Positions 1 to 9,173 of a DNA stretch of 64,000 nt are shown piece after piece (position 1 is the stretch's first letter; the number at the start of each line of letters is the position of its first letter). The stretch comes from Trileptium ribeirensis (lineage: Eukaryota; Nematoda; Enoplea; Enoplida; Thoracostomopsidae). The notes under the pieces are model-generated. The model made no database searches and was not told the DNA's origin. It saw only the letters and a list, made by a program, of their open reading frames with translations. The stretch spans positions 1 through 64,000 of the forward strand of contig JASANE010011711.1 of NCBI GenBank assembly GCA_030248225.1, read 5' to 3'. The position numbers were made by a program, and so were the translations under genes.

Positions 1-1169
1 CATGGTCGCGTTCACGTTTTCGTCCCATTTTAGCGTTTTGCAAATAACTTTCAACACACTATTTTAACACTTAACACACTATTTTTAATATATTGCTGAA
101 ATAAGATTATTAAAAGTAATAGTATAAATTGTGTTTACCTGCTGATTTCCAACTAATGAAGTATTTTAAACATTCATCGATCGGCTGAATAAATGCATCA
201 AATGTGATAGTTTTGGTCAATTGGCGCCCCCTAGGGGTTGGCGACCCCCACCCATTTGGGGGGCTGGGGGGCGCAAAATCCGGCACTGGTTCGCGGCGTG
301 TTTTGCGCGTGCGTTGTTGTTTGTTGCCTCAAAGAGCCGAGAAACAGGTCCAAAATAGCGTGTTGACTCTAACACACAAGGCTCTTACCGAAATAATCTA
401 GGTTCAATCCACTATCGCGGCAAAACTTTGTTCAGCAATGTACAAAACACATAAAAATTCAAGCCAGAAAGGGGTAAAACGTTCATATTCACTCAGAGCA
501 AATCCTGATTAAGGAAAACATTTTAATAAAAATACACAAAGGAATGGCACCAAATATTAATGTATATTTTGTACACAAACAATGGAAGGCACAAATTACG
601 GGAATTATAAATAATATTCGATTACAACGTAATAATTATATGAAAATTTGCTATTGCAACGTGTGAAAATACGACTCATGTATATATAATAAAAGAATGC
701 TGTAGTGCATTCACGCTGCACTTGAAAAGTAAAGCAATATGCGGGGAATATTTAGAAATCGCGCCTGAACATTGTCAATGAAATAGGTCGAAACATTCCT
801 TATAAGCTAGATGTCTAGAATGCGTCGGAATAAAACGTTACACCACAAGTTGAATATCGTGAAGGCGTCACAAGCCACAAATCAGCATATCCTACTTTGT
901 TTGTTGATGACCACGAGAAGCTTAAACTAAAATTGTCATATTTCTGTCCGAAGTAAATCCCACGAACACAACGTTGTATCTCTAATAACAGCAGCTTAAT
1001 TCGGGAGAATAGAACCCATTCACACACGAACAATGCTATGTACAAGGTCCATATAAATAAAGACCTTAGCATAGGCTTTACCCATGACGGGAATCTGAAT
1101 ATGCCTAAGCTTGGCTTTGACCTAACTTGTTATAAATAGATATCGGAAGCAGACAAATAAATTGATTTA
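1..1169. other. flank with no recognised gene
   Basis: I see no supported gene here. The short open frames have no recognisable motif. On gene orientation this should be the 3' side of the minus-strand EEA1-like gene, but no clear minus-strand polyadenylation signal was found. The only notable structure is a GC-rich inverted repeat at 224-274, with arms GGCGCCCCCTAG and CTGGGGGGCGC, inside an otherwise AT-rich stretch. Confidence 0.5.
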
Positions 1170-1295
1170 TCATCGATTTGCCAAGTCTTTTTCGCAATTA
1201 TCACAGTCACGAACTTTCTTTTTACTCGCGACAACGTAGGCTGTTTTCGATGAACACTCGTTACAAAAGATATCGCCACAATTCCGACAATGATG
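1170..1295 (-). CDS. EEA1: EEA1-like protein, last coding exon (C-terminal half of FYVE finger)
   Basis: This minus-strand exon starts after the acceptor ctcggtttcag and opens with HHCRNCGDIFCNEC, the core of a FYVE zinc finger. It then has a CDNC pair and stops shortly after at 1170-1172. FYVE fingers bind phosphatidylinositol 3-phosphate on early endosomes through an R(R/K)HHCR motif. Here that motif is completed by the preceding exon, which ends in CRK. A FYVE at the extreme C terminus is the arrangement of early endosome antigen 1, a long coiled-coil Rab5 effector for endosome tethering; rabenosyn-5 carries its FYVE near the N terminus. The family call rests on motif and position. The coiled-coil body is not clearly visible in the window. 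Confidence 0.8.
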   Translation of the reverse strand, partial: HHCRNCGDIFCNECSSKTAYVVASKKKVRDCDNCEKDLANR

Positions 1296-2861
1296 CTGAA
1301 ACCGAGAATCAGATATCCGAAGCGAATGCAACAGCAGCGAGATCACACAGTGCAATATGTTCTTGACAATAAATAATGTGAAAGTAGATGCTTTGAGAAA
1401 CGTTTAATTTCATGCTGTTCTCCGGATTAAACCCCTAAACCAAAAATATTGGTCACAGAGAAAAGAATAACAAGTTATACAATATTGACAGTTACTACAG
1501 ATCAGGTTCCATCACTATTGCCTTTTCTCCAGTTATTAAACCTGTTCACCTTGAGCCGAATAGAGGTATGGTGTGCGCAGCATATATTATTAATGTTGAT
1601 TGTTTTTTACATTAAATGGATGATTGGACAGAAGTTACAAAAATTTTTGTTCAAAATAAACTAATTGTCTTAATGTCTCAGGCAACAAAATTTTCTCGGC
1701 ACCTGGTTAAAATTCATGATGAGCGTTTTTGATTTAGTACCACCTAAAATTACTGTCCTGCCACAATTCCAGCTCGTGGACAATGAATTCTGTATCCTAA
1801 GCAATAATCCTGTGTCCCTAAAGGCGTGTTCACACGCTCAAACTTTTTGCTCAAAATTTGACGGTAATTTTTAACGAAAAATTGCGATATTTCAAAATTT
1901 GAGAACAAAATTTGAGCTCAAACTTTTTCAAGTAATGAATCTCGTCGATGATTGGCTGCAAGAATATCCTTGAAAAGTTTGAACAGTGTTCACACGTTCA
2001 AACTTAAAAAAAATGCAAAAAAGATGCTTTCAAATTTTTATCAAAATTTGAGTAAAAAGTTTGAGCGTGTGAACACGCCTTAAGTCTCACATTGGGTCTG
2101 ATTGCAAAATCACACAGGTGCTTTTCGCGCAGTTTAATAACACCACCAAAACTTTACACCATTCTGATTAAAATAGTTATCAAGTATATTTCTTTCTTCC
2201 ATAAATAGTTGACTGGAATAAACAAAGCACATCAAGGATAAATTATTTTCCCAAATAGGAACCATACGAATGACGAGACAAGTGAAGCCGCATAATTTAG
2301 TAGATCAAAACAATTATTTATTGAAAATATTGCTGCTGAAGAGTAATGTTGTAGCTCAGTGAAAAGTACGCTCGGTATTTTTTTTGACCGTTTTGCGAAG
2401 CATCCGTCAAAATCAATCGCTGTCTACCGGTAAAAACAATCTAAACGCAAAATGAAGTAGCATAATATTAACTATTAACTTATTTCAGAAACGTCGGGAA
2501 AAATTAAATATTTTAGTCAACGCATGATGCCAAAATACTTAATTTGAATAGGTCATTGTAGATTTACACAAAATGATTTAACGGTTTGGACAATGGCACA
2601 TGGCAAAGTAAGTTTTTCATTGAATTTGGATTAGGAATCCTTCCGCAAAGGCCTTATGACACCCCACGCTCACCTAAAATTAAACAACGATGTTGTTTTT
2701 GTCATGCGTATTCCACTTTCTATTTTCTCCAAAACTGTACCATTACGCAGCCGAGAATATCAAGACTGACGACATAGAATTAAGTTTGACCACTTCAATC
2801 GATCAGATATTTACCGAATAATCACAACTAATTGTACCGAACTATTGGAATAAGATGTCAC
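1296..2861. other. intron of the EEA1-like gene
   Basis: This 1.57-kb phase-0 intron separates the two halves of the FYVE finger. On the minus strand the donor is AAG|GTGACA and the acceptor is TTTCAG. It carries the MITE at 1822-2080 and a tRNA-like box A at about 2349-2372 with no matching box B. Otherwise it is AT-rich with no gene. Confidence 0.75.
1822..2080. mobile_element. PIF/Harbinger-type MITE, 259 bp
   Basis: The element begins AGGCGTGTTCACACGC and ends with its reverse complement. The terminal inverted repeats run about 40 bp with few mismatches. TAA flanks both ends directly (1819-1821 and 2081-2083), matching the 3-bp TWA target duplication of PIF/Harbinger transposons. It has no coding capacity, so it is non-autonomous. 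It lies in the intron splitting the FYVE finger of the EEA1-like gene. A second, shorter inverted pair around 1985-2010 repeats the terminal motif internally. Confidence 0.85.
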
Positions 2862-2960
2862 CTTTCGACAGCTGATACCAAATAGCTTCCCACAAGCAGT
2901 ACAGTTGAAGGCATCCTCGTCACGAACCCATTTCCGATCCATTGTCTTCTTGAAATCGAT
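2862..2960 (-). CDS. EEA1: EEA1-like protein, penultimate coding exon (N-terminal half of FYVE finger)
   Basis: This 33-codon, phase-0 exon sits between the acceptor ttattgtag and the donor AAG|GTGACA. It encodes KWVRDEDAFNCTACGKLFG, the first cysteine pair of a FYVE finger with the conserved upstream W..D motif, and ends in CRK. Joined in phase to the exon at 1170-1295 it gives the R-K-H-H-C-R phosphoinositide-binding motif with normal FYVE spacing. The perfect reading-frame and length match across the intron is strong evidence that this is a functional gene rather than a fragment. Confidence 0.8.
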
Positions 2961-4088
2961 CTACAATAAATTTGTAACGAAGCTTGTAATTAATAAAATT
3001 CAACTTCTGTACAATGGCGTTGGTTACCAGTACTGGTAACTGAATACTTCCTTTTCTTAAAAATATTCTATTACCAATGTTTTTCAATATCCAAATATTA
3101 TCTCTACAACCTTATGCTCCGAAACTACAAAAATTGCATCAGCTCGCGCTTAACCTCAGGCTTCCATAAAGTAGAGAGATTTTGGAGGGCCATTCTCGAG
3201 GGAAATTTCAGTGTGGGAACAAAACTTATTTTACTCTATCCTACATAATATTTTCAGTTATATTTCCTGGTTAGTGCCTTCATGGGCTACAGCTATTTTT
3301 ATTGTAACGAATAATATTACTGCGGTAAGTTACGTTTATCTACGTGTGTTTTATATTTTGTAGCTGTAGAAATTATAATTATTCTTGTGCTGTTTACGTT
3401 ATCCGAAAGGTTCAGGCTGCATTTTGCGATAAATTGTTTTTTGCACTGATCTTGGGTTGATGTTAAAAATTTTGGACCGTAATTTCGGCTATCATCAAAA
3501 CGCAAATTTGTATAAAACGATTCTTCAGACACTTCGATGTCTGAATCTGCAAAAAATTACGTTGTTCACTGTGGCATAAACGAGGCATAATAATGTGTGC
3601 GATGTTGTAATCTGCCCACACAGTTAACCGGAATATCAATCGGGTTACTTTCTGTAAAATAAAGTTTAACTTTTCCCGATGTCAGATTCAAACATGTGGG
3701 ACAAGATAAGGCGAAAAAACATGAACAATAGTTTATAGCAAGTTTAGGGTTATTCTTTGTGCTATAAATTTATATGGCTAGGATCTTTTTTAACAAAATT
3801 GGCTACATCAGAATTACTATGAAATGACTCAAGACTATCATGAGAATAGTAAAAATTGTTAAACCAAGAGTGAGCGAGCGGTAAAACTAAATAGAGATCA
3901 GTGAATCAGAAAAAGGTTTGTCATGTCATTGAGACAGACACATACCTTGCTCTAAGAGGTTGGGTAAGTCCAACATGTATTTGTCCTTGTCTAAGCTAAA
4001 ACATTGTTGAGCTGAGTCAAATTTTGAGACGTTTAAATGTTTGTTGCGGACCAAATGAGTGCCGTCTCGAAAAGAAGCAGACGGGAAC

Positions 4089-4151
4089 CGACACAGTTTG
4101 GGATAGCTTTTGGAGTTTGTCCGTGACGGTACTAACTTTAAACTGAGTTTC
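4089..4151 (-). CDS. possible coiled-coil exon of the EEA1-like gene
   Basis: On the minus strand, a good acceptor (tgtttcacacttacag) is followed by 21 codons reading ETQFKVSTVTDKLQKLSQTV and a further residue. This heptad-like, charged stretch would fit the coiled coil just before an EEA1 FYVE domain. A phase-0 donor (TCG|GTTCCC) would join it to the exon at 2862-2960, but that donor is weak. A second possible mini-exon, ending in CAAG|GTATGT near 3945-4000, does not match in phase. The exon is inferred and could be chance. Confidence 0.3.
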
Positions 4152-4387
4152 CTGTAAGTGTGAAACAACTAAATTGACACCGTGGGACTAAAATTATCTT
4201 AATTATATATGCCGCTTTGATGCTATTACTATTTTATGTTGTGTTAGTCTTGCCAATACAGCGTTGACATGTACGGATATTAGCTGGGTAGTAGATACAG
4301 TGAAAGCTAGGCACGAATGCCGCTTTTCTTTGAACACTCGCTTTGACGTCTGAAATAAATTTGTGTATCGTACAATGTTAGGCAAAT

Positions 4388-4432
4388 TTAACCCTTTCAT
4401 GCCCGGAAATGCCGATCGGCATTCAGGGTTAA
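4388..4432. repeat. TTAA-flanked palindromic fragment, piggyBac-like ends
   Basis: A 45-bp unit begins TTAACCCTTTCATGCC and ends CAGGGTTAA, with an internal palindrome AATGCCGATCGGCATT. CCCT/AGGG ends next to TTAA are typical of piggyBac-type elements, which duplicate TTAA. Related palindromes (ATGCCAATTGGCA) recur at about 4481 and 4740, the latter in the opposite orientation and followed by TTTCCGGGATG. The 4388-4770 stretch may therefore be a degraded MITE rather than an isolated repeat. Confidence 0.4.
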
Positions 4433-5398
4433 ATTGTTCATTATCTGTAAATTTCAATCTTCACCACCCGACCGCCCGTTCATGCCAATTGGCAACATCC
4501 AGCACAGTATAATCATATAGCTAACGAGGAAAAAACAATGCATGTGTGTTTTACAGCCTCAAATTTGTGTTGTGATTTTCAAGGTTTGCTTGATTAATTT
4601 TTTCTGAGATTATGTTGTACCGCAAAGCATCAAAACCTTATACAAAAATTATATTTTGTAGAAAAACGGAACTTCAATGTGAAAATATAAATCTTGTTGC
4701 ATTATCGATGGGAAGCATACACTGATCGTTTAATTCTTGCATGCCAATTGGCATTTCCGGGATGTCTCGGTGAAACTAGGACTTATAACCTATTTAGCGT
4801 GGTTTGTGGTAACAGATGGCAAAAATAACCCATATGTCGTATATACACTTAATTCCAGCAAACCCCCTCAATTACAGCATTTCCATGCACGATATTAGTC
4901 TTTGCAAATTTGATTTCAGGGAATTAATTTACGTTTTGACCCGTGAATTGAAGTTTCTGGTTGCATTGATTGCCATTTAATATTTATTAAGCCGGGATGA
5001 TGCTGTCCCCACGCCCATCGCAATGGGAATTTGTGGGACTTAGTGCGGACCTAGAACTTAGTGCGGGTTTCAGAGCGCGTCATTCACACGGCTTAGTAAA
5101 TATAATAGCCAATGTTTGTAAAGTAGGCAAGAATGTGGAGCGGCGCCGTGATGGTCCTAAACCAGGAGATCCTACCAATGAGCCGATGCCGTAGATTCGT
5201 AGAAATGCACCAATTTGTAAGCCAATGTCTTCTGTCCGGCTTGGTGGAATTGGGCACTGGCCGCTGCACTCTGAACATCGAATTGTTTGTTCATTTGAAA
5301 ATTGTAACTGACAGAGTCAAACTTTTTGCTAAAAATGAAATGTTGGATTATGTTTCAACAAAAACACCAATAATTTTGTTGCTTATTACTATTATTGG
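4433..5398. other. no recognised gene; upstream flank of element A
   Basis: I see only the palindromes near 4481 and 4740 and short open frames without motifs. The sequence just before 5399 does not match the corresponding start of the 3' LTR at 13632-13680, so the 5' LTR is truncated or replaced at its left end and no target duplication can be defined. Confidence 0.4.
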
Positions 5399-5656
5399 CA
5401 GTCGTTTTTTGTTGTGTCTACTTTTCTTGGTCCTTGATCTTTTTGTGCGGTGCAAGTTTTGCTAACGGGCAGTGTTGGCTGCTGACATTTTCATGGCTGA
5501 GTCTTTTGCAGTATAAAAGTTGAGAATTCGTATTTTAAAAAGCCAGCAAATCAGCTGTTTCAGCTGGCCTCCGTGTTAGGATTCGACTGTTGCAGTCGAA
5601 TGCAATACTATTCCCCTTCGTGAGACCTAGCATCGCCAAAACTCGGTAACGCTACA
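5399..5656 (+). repeat. 5' LTR of element A (shortened)
   Basis: It matches the 3' LTR from GCAGTCG onward to the shared end GGTAACGCTACA at 5656. Relative to the 3' LTR it lacks about 170 bp in the middle, between AAAAAGCCAG and CAGCTGGCCTCC, and also the left end. The TATA box TATAAAA is intact here (5512-5518), while the 3' copy reads TACAAAA. The stem-loop ATTCGACT-GTTGC-AGTCGAAT lies at 5580-5600. The two LTRs differ by large indels and scattered substitutions, so the insertion is not recent or the ends come from different subfamilies. Confidence 0.8.
5512..5518 (+). promoter_or_regulatory. TATA box of element A 5' LTR
   Basis: TATAAAA lies in the block GCAGTATAAAAGTTGAG, 138 bp before the LTR end, the expected place for the U3 promoter. 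The homologous site in the 3' LTR (13794-13800) is TACAAAA. Confidence 0.6.
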
Positions 5657-5657
5657 T

Positions 5658-5698
5658 TGGTGGCAGCGGTGGGATTCGAACCCACGCCTCCGAAGAGA
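5658..5698 (+). promoter_or_regulatory. primer-binding site, 41-nt complement of tRNA-Leu(AAG) 3' part
   Basis: It starts one base after the LTR end with TGGTGGCAGCGG and continues through GATTCGAACC to CCGAAGAGA. Its reverse complement reads as the variable arm, T arm, acceptor strand and CCA of an animal tRNA-Leu(AAG), as I remember that tRNA. Ordinary LTR primer sites pair with about 8-18 nt of tRNA. This one extends far past the T-loop A58, where methylation normally stops the copying of primer tRNA. The rest of a tRNA gene is absent, so it is not a tRNA gene in reverse. Confidence 0.8.
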
Positions 5699-5781
5699 TC
5701 TGTTAGATATGGTGGTCCTCGCCAACGCTGATGGTCTTAGGCGAGGACCACCATACTATGAAACCACCATATCTAACAGAT
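5698..5781 (+). repeat. nested inverted repeat around the first ORF start
   Basis: An inner pair, 5709-5723 with 5740-5754, is perfect over 15 bp (left arm ATGGTGGTCCTCGCC) with a 16-nt loop. An overlapping outer pair, 5698-5715 with 5764-5781, is perfect over 18 bp (left arm ATCTGTTAGATATGGTGG). The two pairings share the sequence ATGGTGG and are mutually exclusive in part. The ATG at 5731 lies in the inner loop. The structure abuts the tRNA complement directly. It looks like a product of template switching, or a leader RNA switch. Confidence 0.85.
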
Positions 5782-6834
5782 TATGACATATTTATCCTTC
5801 CTCACTCATTCTCATATCGCGTAGAAGGTTTCACGACACGATTTATGGAGCTATACACCCAAGGACAAATTTTAGGACCCATAAATTCCAGATCGTTAGG
5901 ACTAGCACTGTCAAGAATCTTGTTGTTTGATGAAGTTGATGTTGATTTTTCATCACAACCCAAAGCGTTGCAAAATCCTCCTGATCCATTGCCGCGACCA
6001 TTCACCAGAAGGCTAGCATGGACAAATCAAATTCAAGAGGAATTGCGTGTACAGCACGAAGCTTTTGACAACGCGAGAGAACAGGAAGAACGCTGTCAAG
6101 CTATACACGCTAATGGAGAGCGAGCTGTGCATGGAAAGATAGCGTCGGCCAAGGCAACTACAGATGCGAACGAATGTAGCAATAATGTTGATGTCGATTC
6201 TAAGACTAAAGACAAAGTGCGACATGCCCTTGGTTCACTTTTAATGCCGAATACGCCATGTCATGAATCGCCCAACCGCAGCCGAAGTGCACACGCCGGA
6301 CGACGCTTAGGGTTTAAGACGGCATTTAGTTCCAAGTTGTTCAGCCGCGGAAGTCTAATTGATGCTTTGCTGTTAGCTGCTGTGGCACTTTTAATCCTAA
6401 TGGGAATATGCGCAGTGCCAACGACAGCACAACTGGAGTTTCCGAACCCACTGTTGTGCTTCGGTAATACGGAAAAGCAGCTGTGGAAAATACCAAAACC
6501 GGTATTGTGTAACGCAAAGGAGCATGATGGACGAGAACAGATGAATAGCGTCCGATTTCGATTGTATAAGCACAACATTGTCGAGTATGTAAGCCAAGCA
6601 TGGTTATGTTTCAAAGTTACTAACGAAGTGCAAGTCTACACATACTTCTTTGCAGACGAAAATCTTAAACGAAGTAAGACAACCGATGAAGTAGTTGATG
6701 CGACTGAATCCAAAAGAATGATTGAATATAAGCAATGTTCAGCTGGTGTTTTGCATAGCCATGGTAGACATTATGCTACTATGAACAAACTGAATTGGGA
6801 ATATCCCGGTGGAGGTATACATTGTTGTTCGTGA
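5731..6834 (+). CDS. envelope-like protein, N-terminal part (large cytosolic domain plus signal anchor)
   Basis: This 367-codon frame is open from the ATG in the hairpin loop. Residues 1-209 are hydrophilic with no recognised domain; about 85-125 is charged and could be helical. Residues 210-232 form one strong hydrophobic segment (ALLLAAVALLILMGICAV), likely a signal anchor. The cysteine-bearing part after it would be lumenal or extracellular. The frame stops at 6834, and the following frame at 6924 continues a cysteine-rich ectodomain, so the two are probably one gene broken around 6832-6923. Its position, directly after the primer site, is where gag is expected. A fused structural and envelope role for the N-terminal domain is possible but speculative. 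Confidence 0.55.
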   Translation: MVLGEDHHTMKPPYLTDYDIFILPHSFSYRVEGFTTRFMELYTQGQILGPINSRSLGLALSRILLFDEVDVDFSSQPKALQNPPDPLPRPFTRRLAWTNQIQEELRVQHEAFDNAREQEERCQAIHANGERAVHGKIASAKATTDANECSNNVDVDSKTKDKVRHALGSLLMPNTPCHESPNRSRSAHAGRRLGFKTAFSSKLFSRGSLIDALLLAAVALLILMGICAVPTTAQLEFPNPLLCFGNTEKQLWKIPKPVLCNAKEHDGREQMNSVRFRLYKHNIVEYVSQAWLCFKVTNEVQVYTYFFADENLKRSKTTDEVVDATESKRMIEYKQCSAGVLHSHGRHYATMNKLNWEYPGGGIHCCS

Positions 6835-6923
6835 AAAATATATTCTGCAACGAATTGTTTTTAGTACCTGCAAAAATTTAATAACGCCATAGTAGTCTAA
6901 GTGCGGAATCTTCCGCTGGGGAT

Positions 6924-9173
6924 GTGTCCCACTGCGAATATCAGGACGGTACATGTATACTCGATCAAGGAAAAGTGATCGTCTGGTCGCCGAATAAGAC
7001 GGAACAATGCGAATACGTTGCGTGGCGCGAAGTGGATGGAATAATGCATGGGAAACTGTGGTTAGCTAACGGCAGAATGATTGTGCTCACGTTTAATGGC
7101 AGTAAAACTGTGGCTGACTGCAACGGAAAGCAGCTCTTGCTTAGTGATCAAGGCATACTTGTAGTAAAGCTCAGCGAAAACAGTTTATCGTTAAAGGTTC
7201 AAACCGAACGAATTGCGCATAATCAGGCATTAGTTTCAAATGAACTACTCAGATCACAACAGTTGAGATTCCGACGGGCAAACAACATGCCAAACATTGG
7301 TATTGGGACCTCCGAACTAATGGCGTCGAGTCTTCAAGCCTTGAAAGTACACGTCCAAAGGGCCTTGCGTTTGTCGTATACCAATACGGTGGACGCAGTA
7401 TGTCATCGAATGAAGGCCGTGTTTATGATATTAGAGTCTTTTATACTAACAAATCCGACTCTAGCAATGAGATCACTATTGAAGCATAAAAATTTAATTG
7501 CCACGGCTGGAGGAACAACGATCGAAGCATGGCCCTGCCAAAAGCTGGGAGATCACGAATTTACGCTTCTAAGCATGAATGGCACGTGTACTAAGCATAT
7601 TCCTTTACTGATCAAGATGGGAAATAGCAGTCGCATGAAGTATCTGGATACAGAAGTAAATGTAGTGAGAGAACAATGCCCGATAGCAGATTGTTTCTTA
7701 TCTAATCGGCGGCCGTTGACCATCAAACGCAACAGCTACATATACCAGGTGGATGGTAACCTTGTCCGACAGAATGTTTCACGGAAGTTACCTTTCCAGT
7801 TGGATATGCTCGAATATTCGCGGCTACCAGAGGTAATATTCCACCCAATTGTTATGTACCAACTGGACGAGCTCCGTGATCAATCTTCACTTAATGATAT
7901 CTATGCTATTTACAACGAACAGCATAAAATATTTACCGAATTGGGAATCGCTATGGACAACAGAGAAGCCGGCGTTGCAACGGAAAGAGCTTCGGCTAGA
8001 ATAGTTCGAGCTGGAATTTTTAGCTTTATTCGAGGATTTGGTTTTGATCCATGGCAAATGTGGATTTTTATCTGCTGTTCATTTCTCACTGGTCGTGTGG
8101 TATGGAAAATGGCCATTGTTCGATTACGAGACTTATTTCTTAAACGATTACAGATGATAACTGGGAAAGATAATCTATCTGTACGGATACGAGAGCCACG
8201 ATATAACGTTACGAATCTACATGAAGGACTAAAATGCACAGAGATGGACGAAATAATTGCTAGACGTGACAATACGGCGGACCAGCGGCCATTACAACCC
8301 TTACATAGAAACTCACTGTCGGAAACAGCAATATATAGTTTCAAGCCGTTTAACTTGAACGCTGTTAACGACACTGCTGCAGATCGATGTACCATACCTA
8401 TACAACTGAGCGGACGCGAATTTGAAGCCTTAGTAGAGACTGGGGCTCAAATATCGCTTATTTCGGCAGCTGTTCCAATTATGATCAAAGCTGATGCAAA
8501 GCTGAAATATGTGCCAATCCACAAAATGGCGAAGTCAGCAAGTGGTCATGCTATGCCCATTTTGGGATACGTTCGTCTTACAGCTACTATTGGCAGTTAT
8601 TCATTCGAGGGACCGCTAGCCATCGCAGCAAATCTTCCATACGAGGTGATCCTGGCACGTGATTTCTTCAAGATGCTCGGACCCTTTACGCTGGATTACT
8701 CGAAATCTCGGTTTAAATTCAATGGCCGAGACCTAAGTATGGCAAAGGAAGAAACTAGTAGTACCGATTACATTGCACTCGTGGAAACATTGACAGTGCC
8801 AGCTTCGACCGAAATTTTAGTCTGGGGTGAAACAAAGAATATAAATTGCTGTCCTAAGTTGATAGAACAAAACCGAGCTACTAACGCAGCAGACTTGATG
8901 GCTGCTGTTATAGTTGCAGCGTCCAATAGCAAGGACGTTCCGTTAAGGATCTTCAATCCTGGAAATGGCCCTGTGACTTTGTACAAGGGTATGCGACTTG
9001 CTACCGGAACACATTTGGATGATAAACAAATCGAAGTAGCTGATCTACAAACTATACAGCCATCCTTAACAATTGCAATGTTGGAATCAGATACGACGAG
9101 TCCTGTGGCCAAATTTAAAGATCTTGATTTGTCTAACTGTTCACTAGATTCGGAAAATCGTGAAAGATTATAG
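6924..9173 (+). CDS. envelope-like ectodomain fused in frame to retroviral-type aspartic protease
   Basis: The frame spans 750 codons and stops at 9171-9173. Residues 1-376 are a cysteine-rich ectodomain with N-glycosylation sequons. A basic FRR motif at 116-118 could be a furin-type site. A hydrophobic segment at about 377-394 (WQMWIFICCSFLTGRVVW) acts as the membrane anchor. The spacing of cysteines and the NP...LL block recalls chuvirus-type class III glycoproteins, an inference by eye only. From about residue 490 a retropepsin-like domain follows, with LVETGA at 503-508 and a second ILGY/ILARDF half. The usual catalytic Asp is Glu (505), which should impair or abolish activity. The start is uncertain: GTG at 6924 is only the first codon after the break, and a TAA lies about 45 bases upstream. 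Confidence 0.6.
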   Translation: MSHCEYQDGTCILDQGKVIVWSPNKTEQCEYVAWREVDGIMHGKLWLANGRMIVLTFNGSKTVADCNGKQLLLSDQGILVVKLSENSLSLKVQTERIAHNQALVSNELLRSQQLRFRRANNMPNIGIGTSELMASSLQALKVHVQRALRLSYTNTVDAVCHRMKAVFMILESFILTNPTLAMRSLLKHKNLIATAGGTTIEAWPCQKLGDHEFTLLSMNGTCTKHIPLLIKMGNSSRMKYLDTEVNVVREQCPIADCFLSNRRPLTIKRNSYIYQVDGNLVRQNVSRKLPFQLDMLEYSRLPEVIFHPIVMYQLDELRDQSSLNDIYAIYNEQHKIFTELGIAMDNREAGVATERASARIVRAGIFSFIRGFGFDPWQMWIFICCSFLTGRVVWKMAIVRLRDLFLKRLQMITGKDNLSVRIREPRYNVTNLHEGLKCTEMDEIIARRDNTADQRPLQPLHRNSLSETAIYSFKPFNLNAVNDTAADRCTIPIQLSGREFEALVETGAQISLISAAVPIMIKADAKLKYVPIHKMAKSASGHAMPILGYVRLTATIGSYSFEGPLAIAANLPYEVILARDFFKMLGPFTLDYSKSRFKFNGRDLSMAKEETSSTDYIALVETLTVPASTEILVWGETKNINCCPKLIEQNRATNAADLMAAVIVAASNSKDVPLRIFNPGNGPVTLYKGMRLATGTHLDDKQIEVADLQTIQPSLTIAMLESDTTSPVAKFKDLDLSNCSLDSENRERL

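Noticed and set aside
395..420. Box B-like GGTTCAATCC
   Set aside because: No box A upstream and no repeat structure; probably chance.
2345..2375. tRNA or tRNA-derived SINE (GTAGCTCAGTG box A)
   Set aside because: No box B at the right distance, no cloverleaf, and a T-run follows immediately.
3317..4457. Further minus-strand exons of the EEA1-like gene in the open frames here
   Set aside because: Apart from 4089-4151, no frame combines heptads with acceptor and donor in the right phase.
5658..5740. Reverse-strand tRNA-Leu gene
   Set aside because: Only the 3' 38 nt plus CCA are present. CCA is not gene-encoded in animals, and the anticodon and D arms are missing, so it is a primer-binding site.
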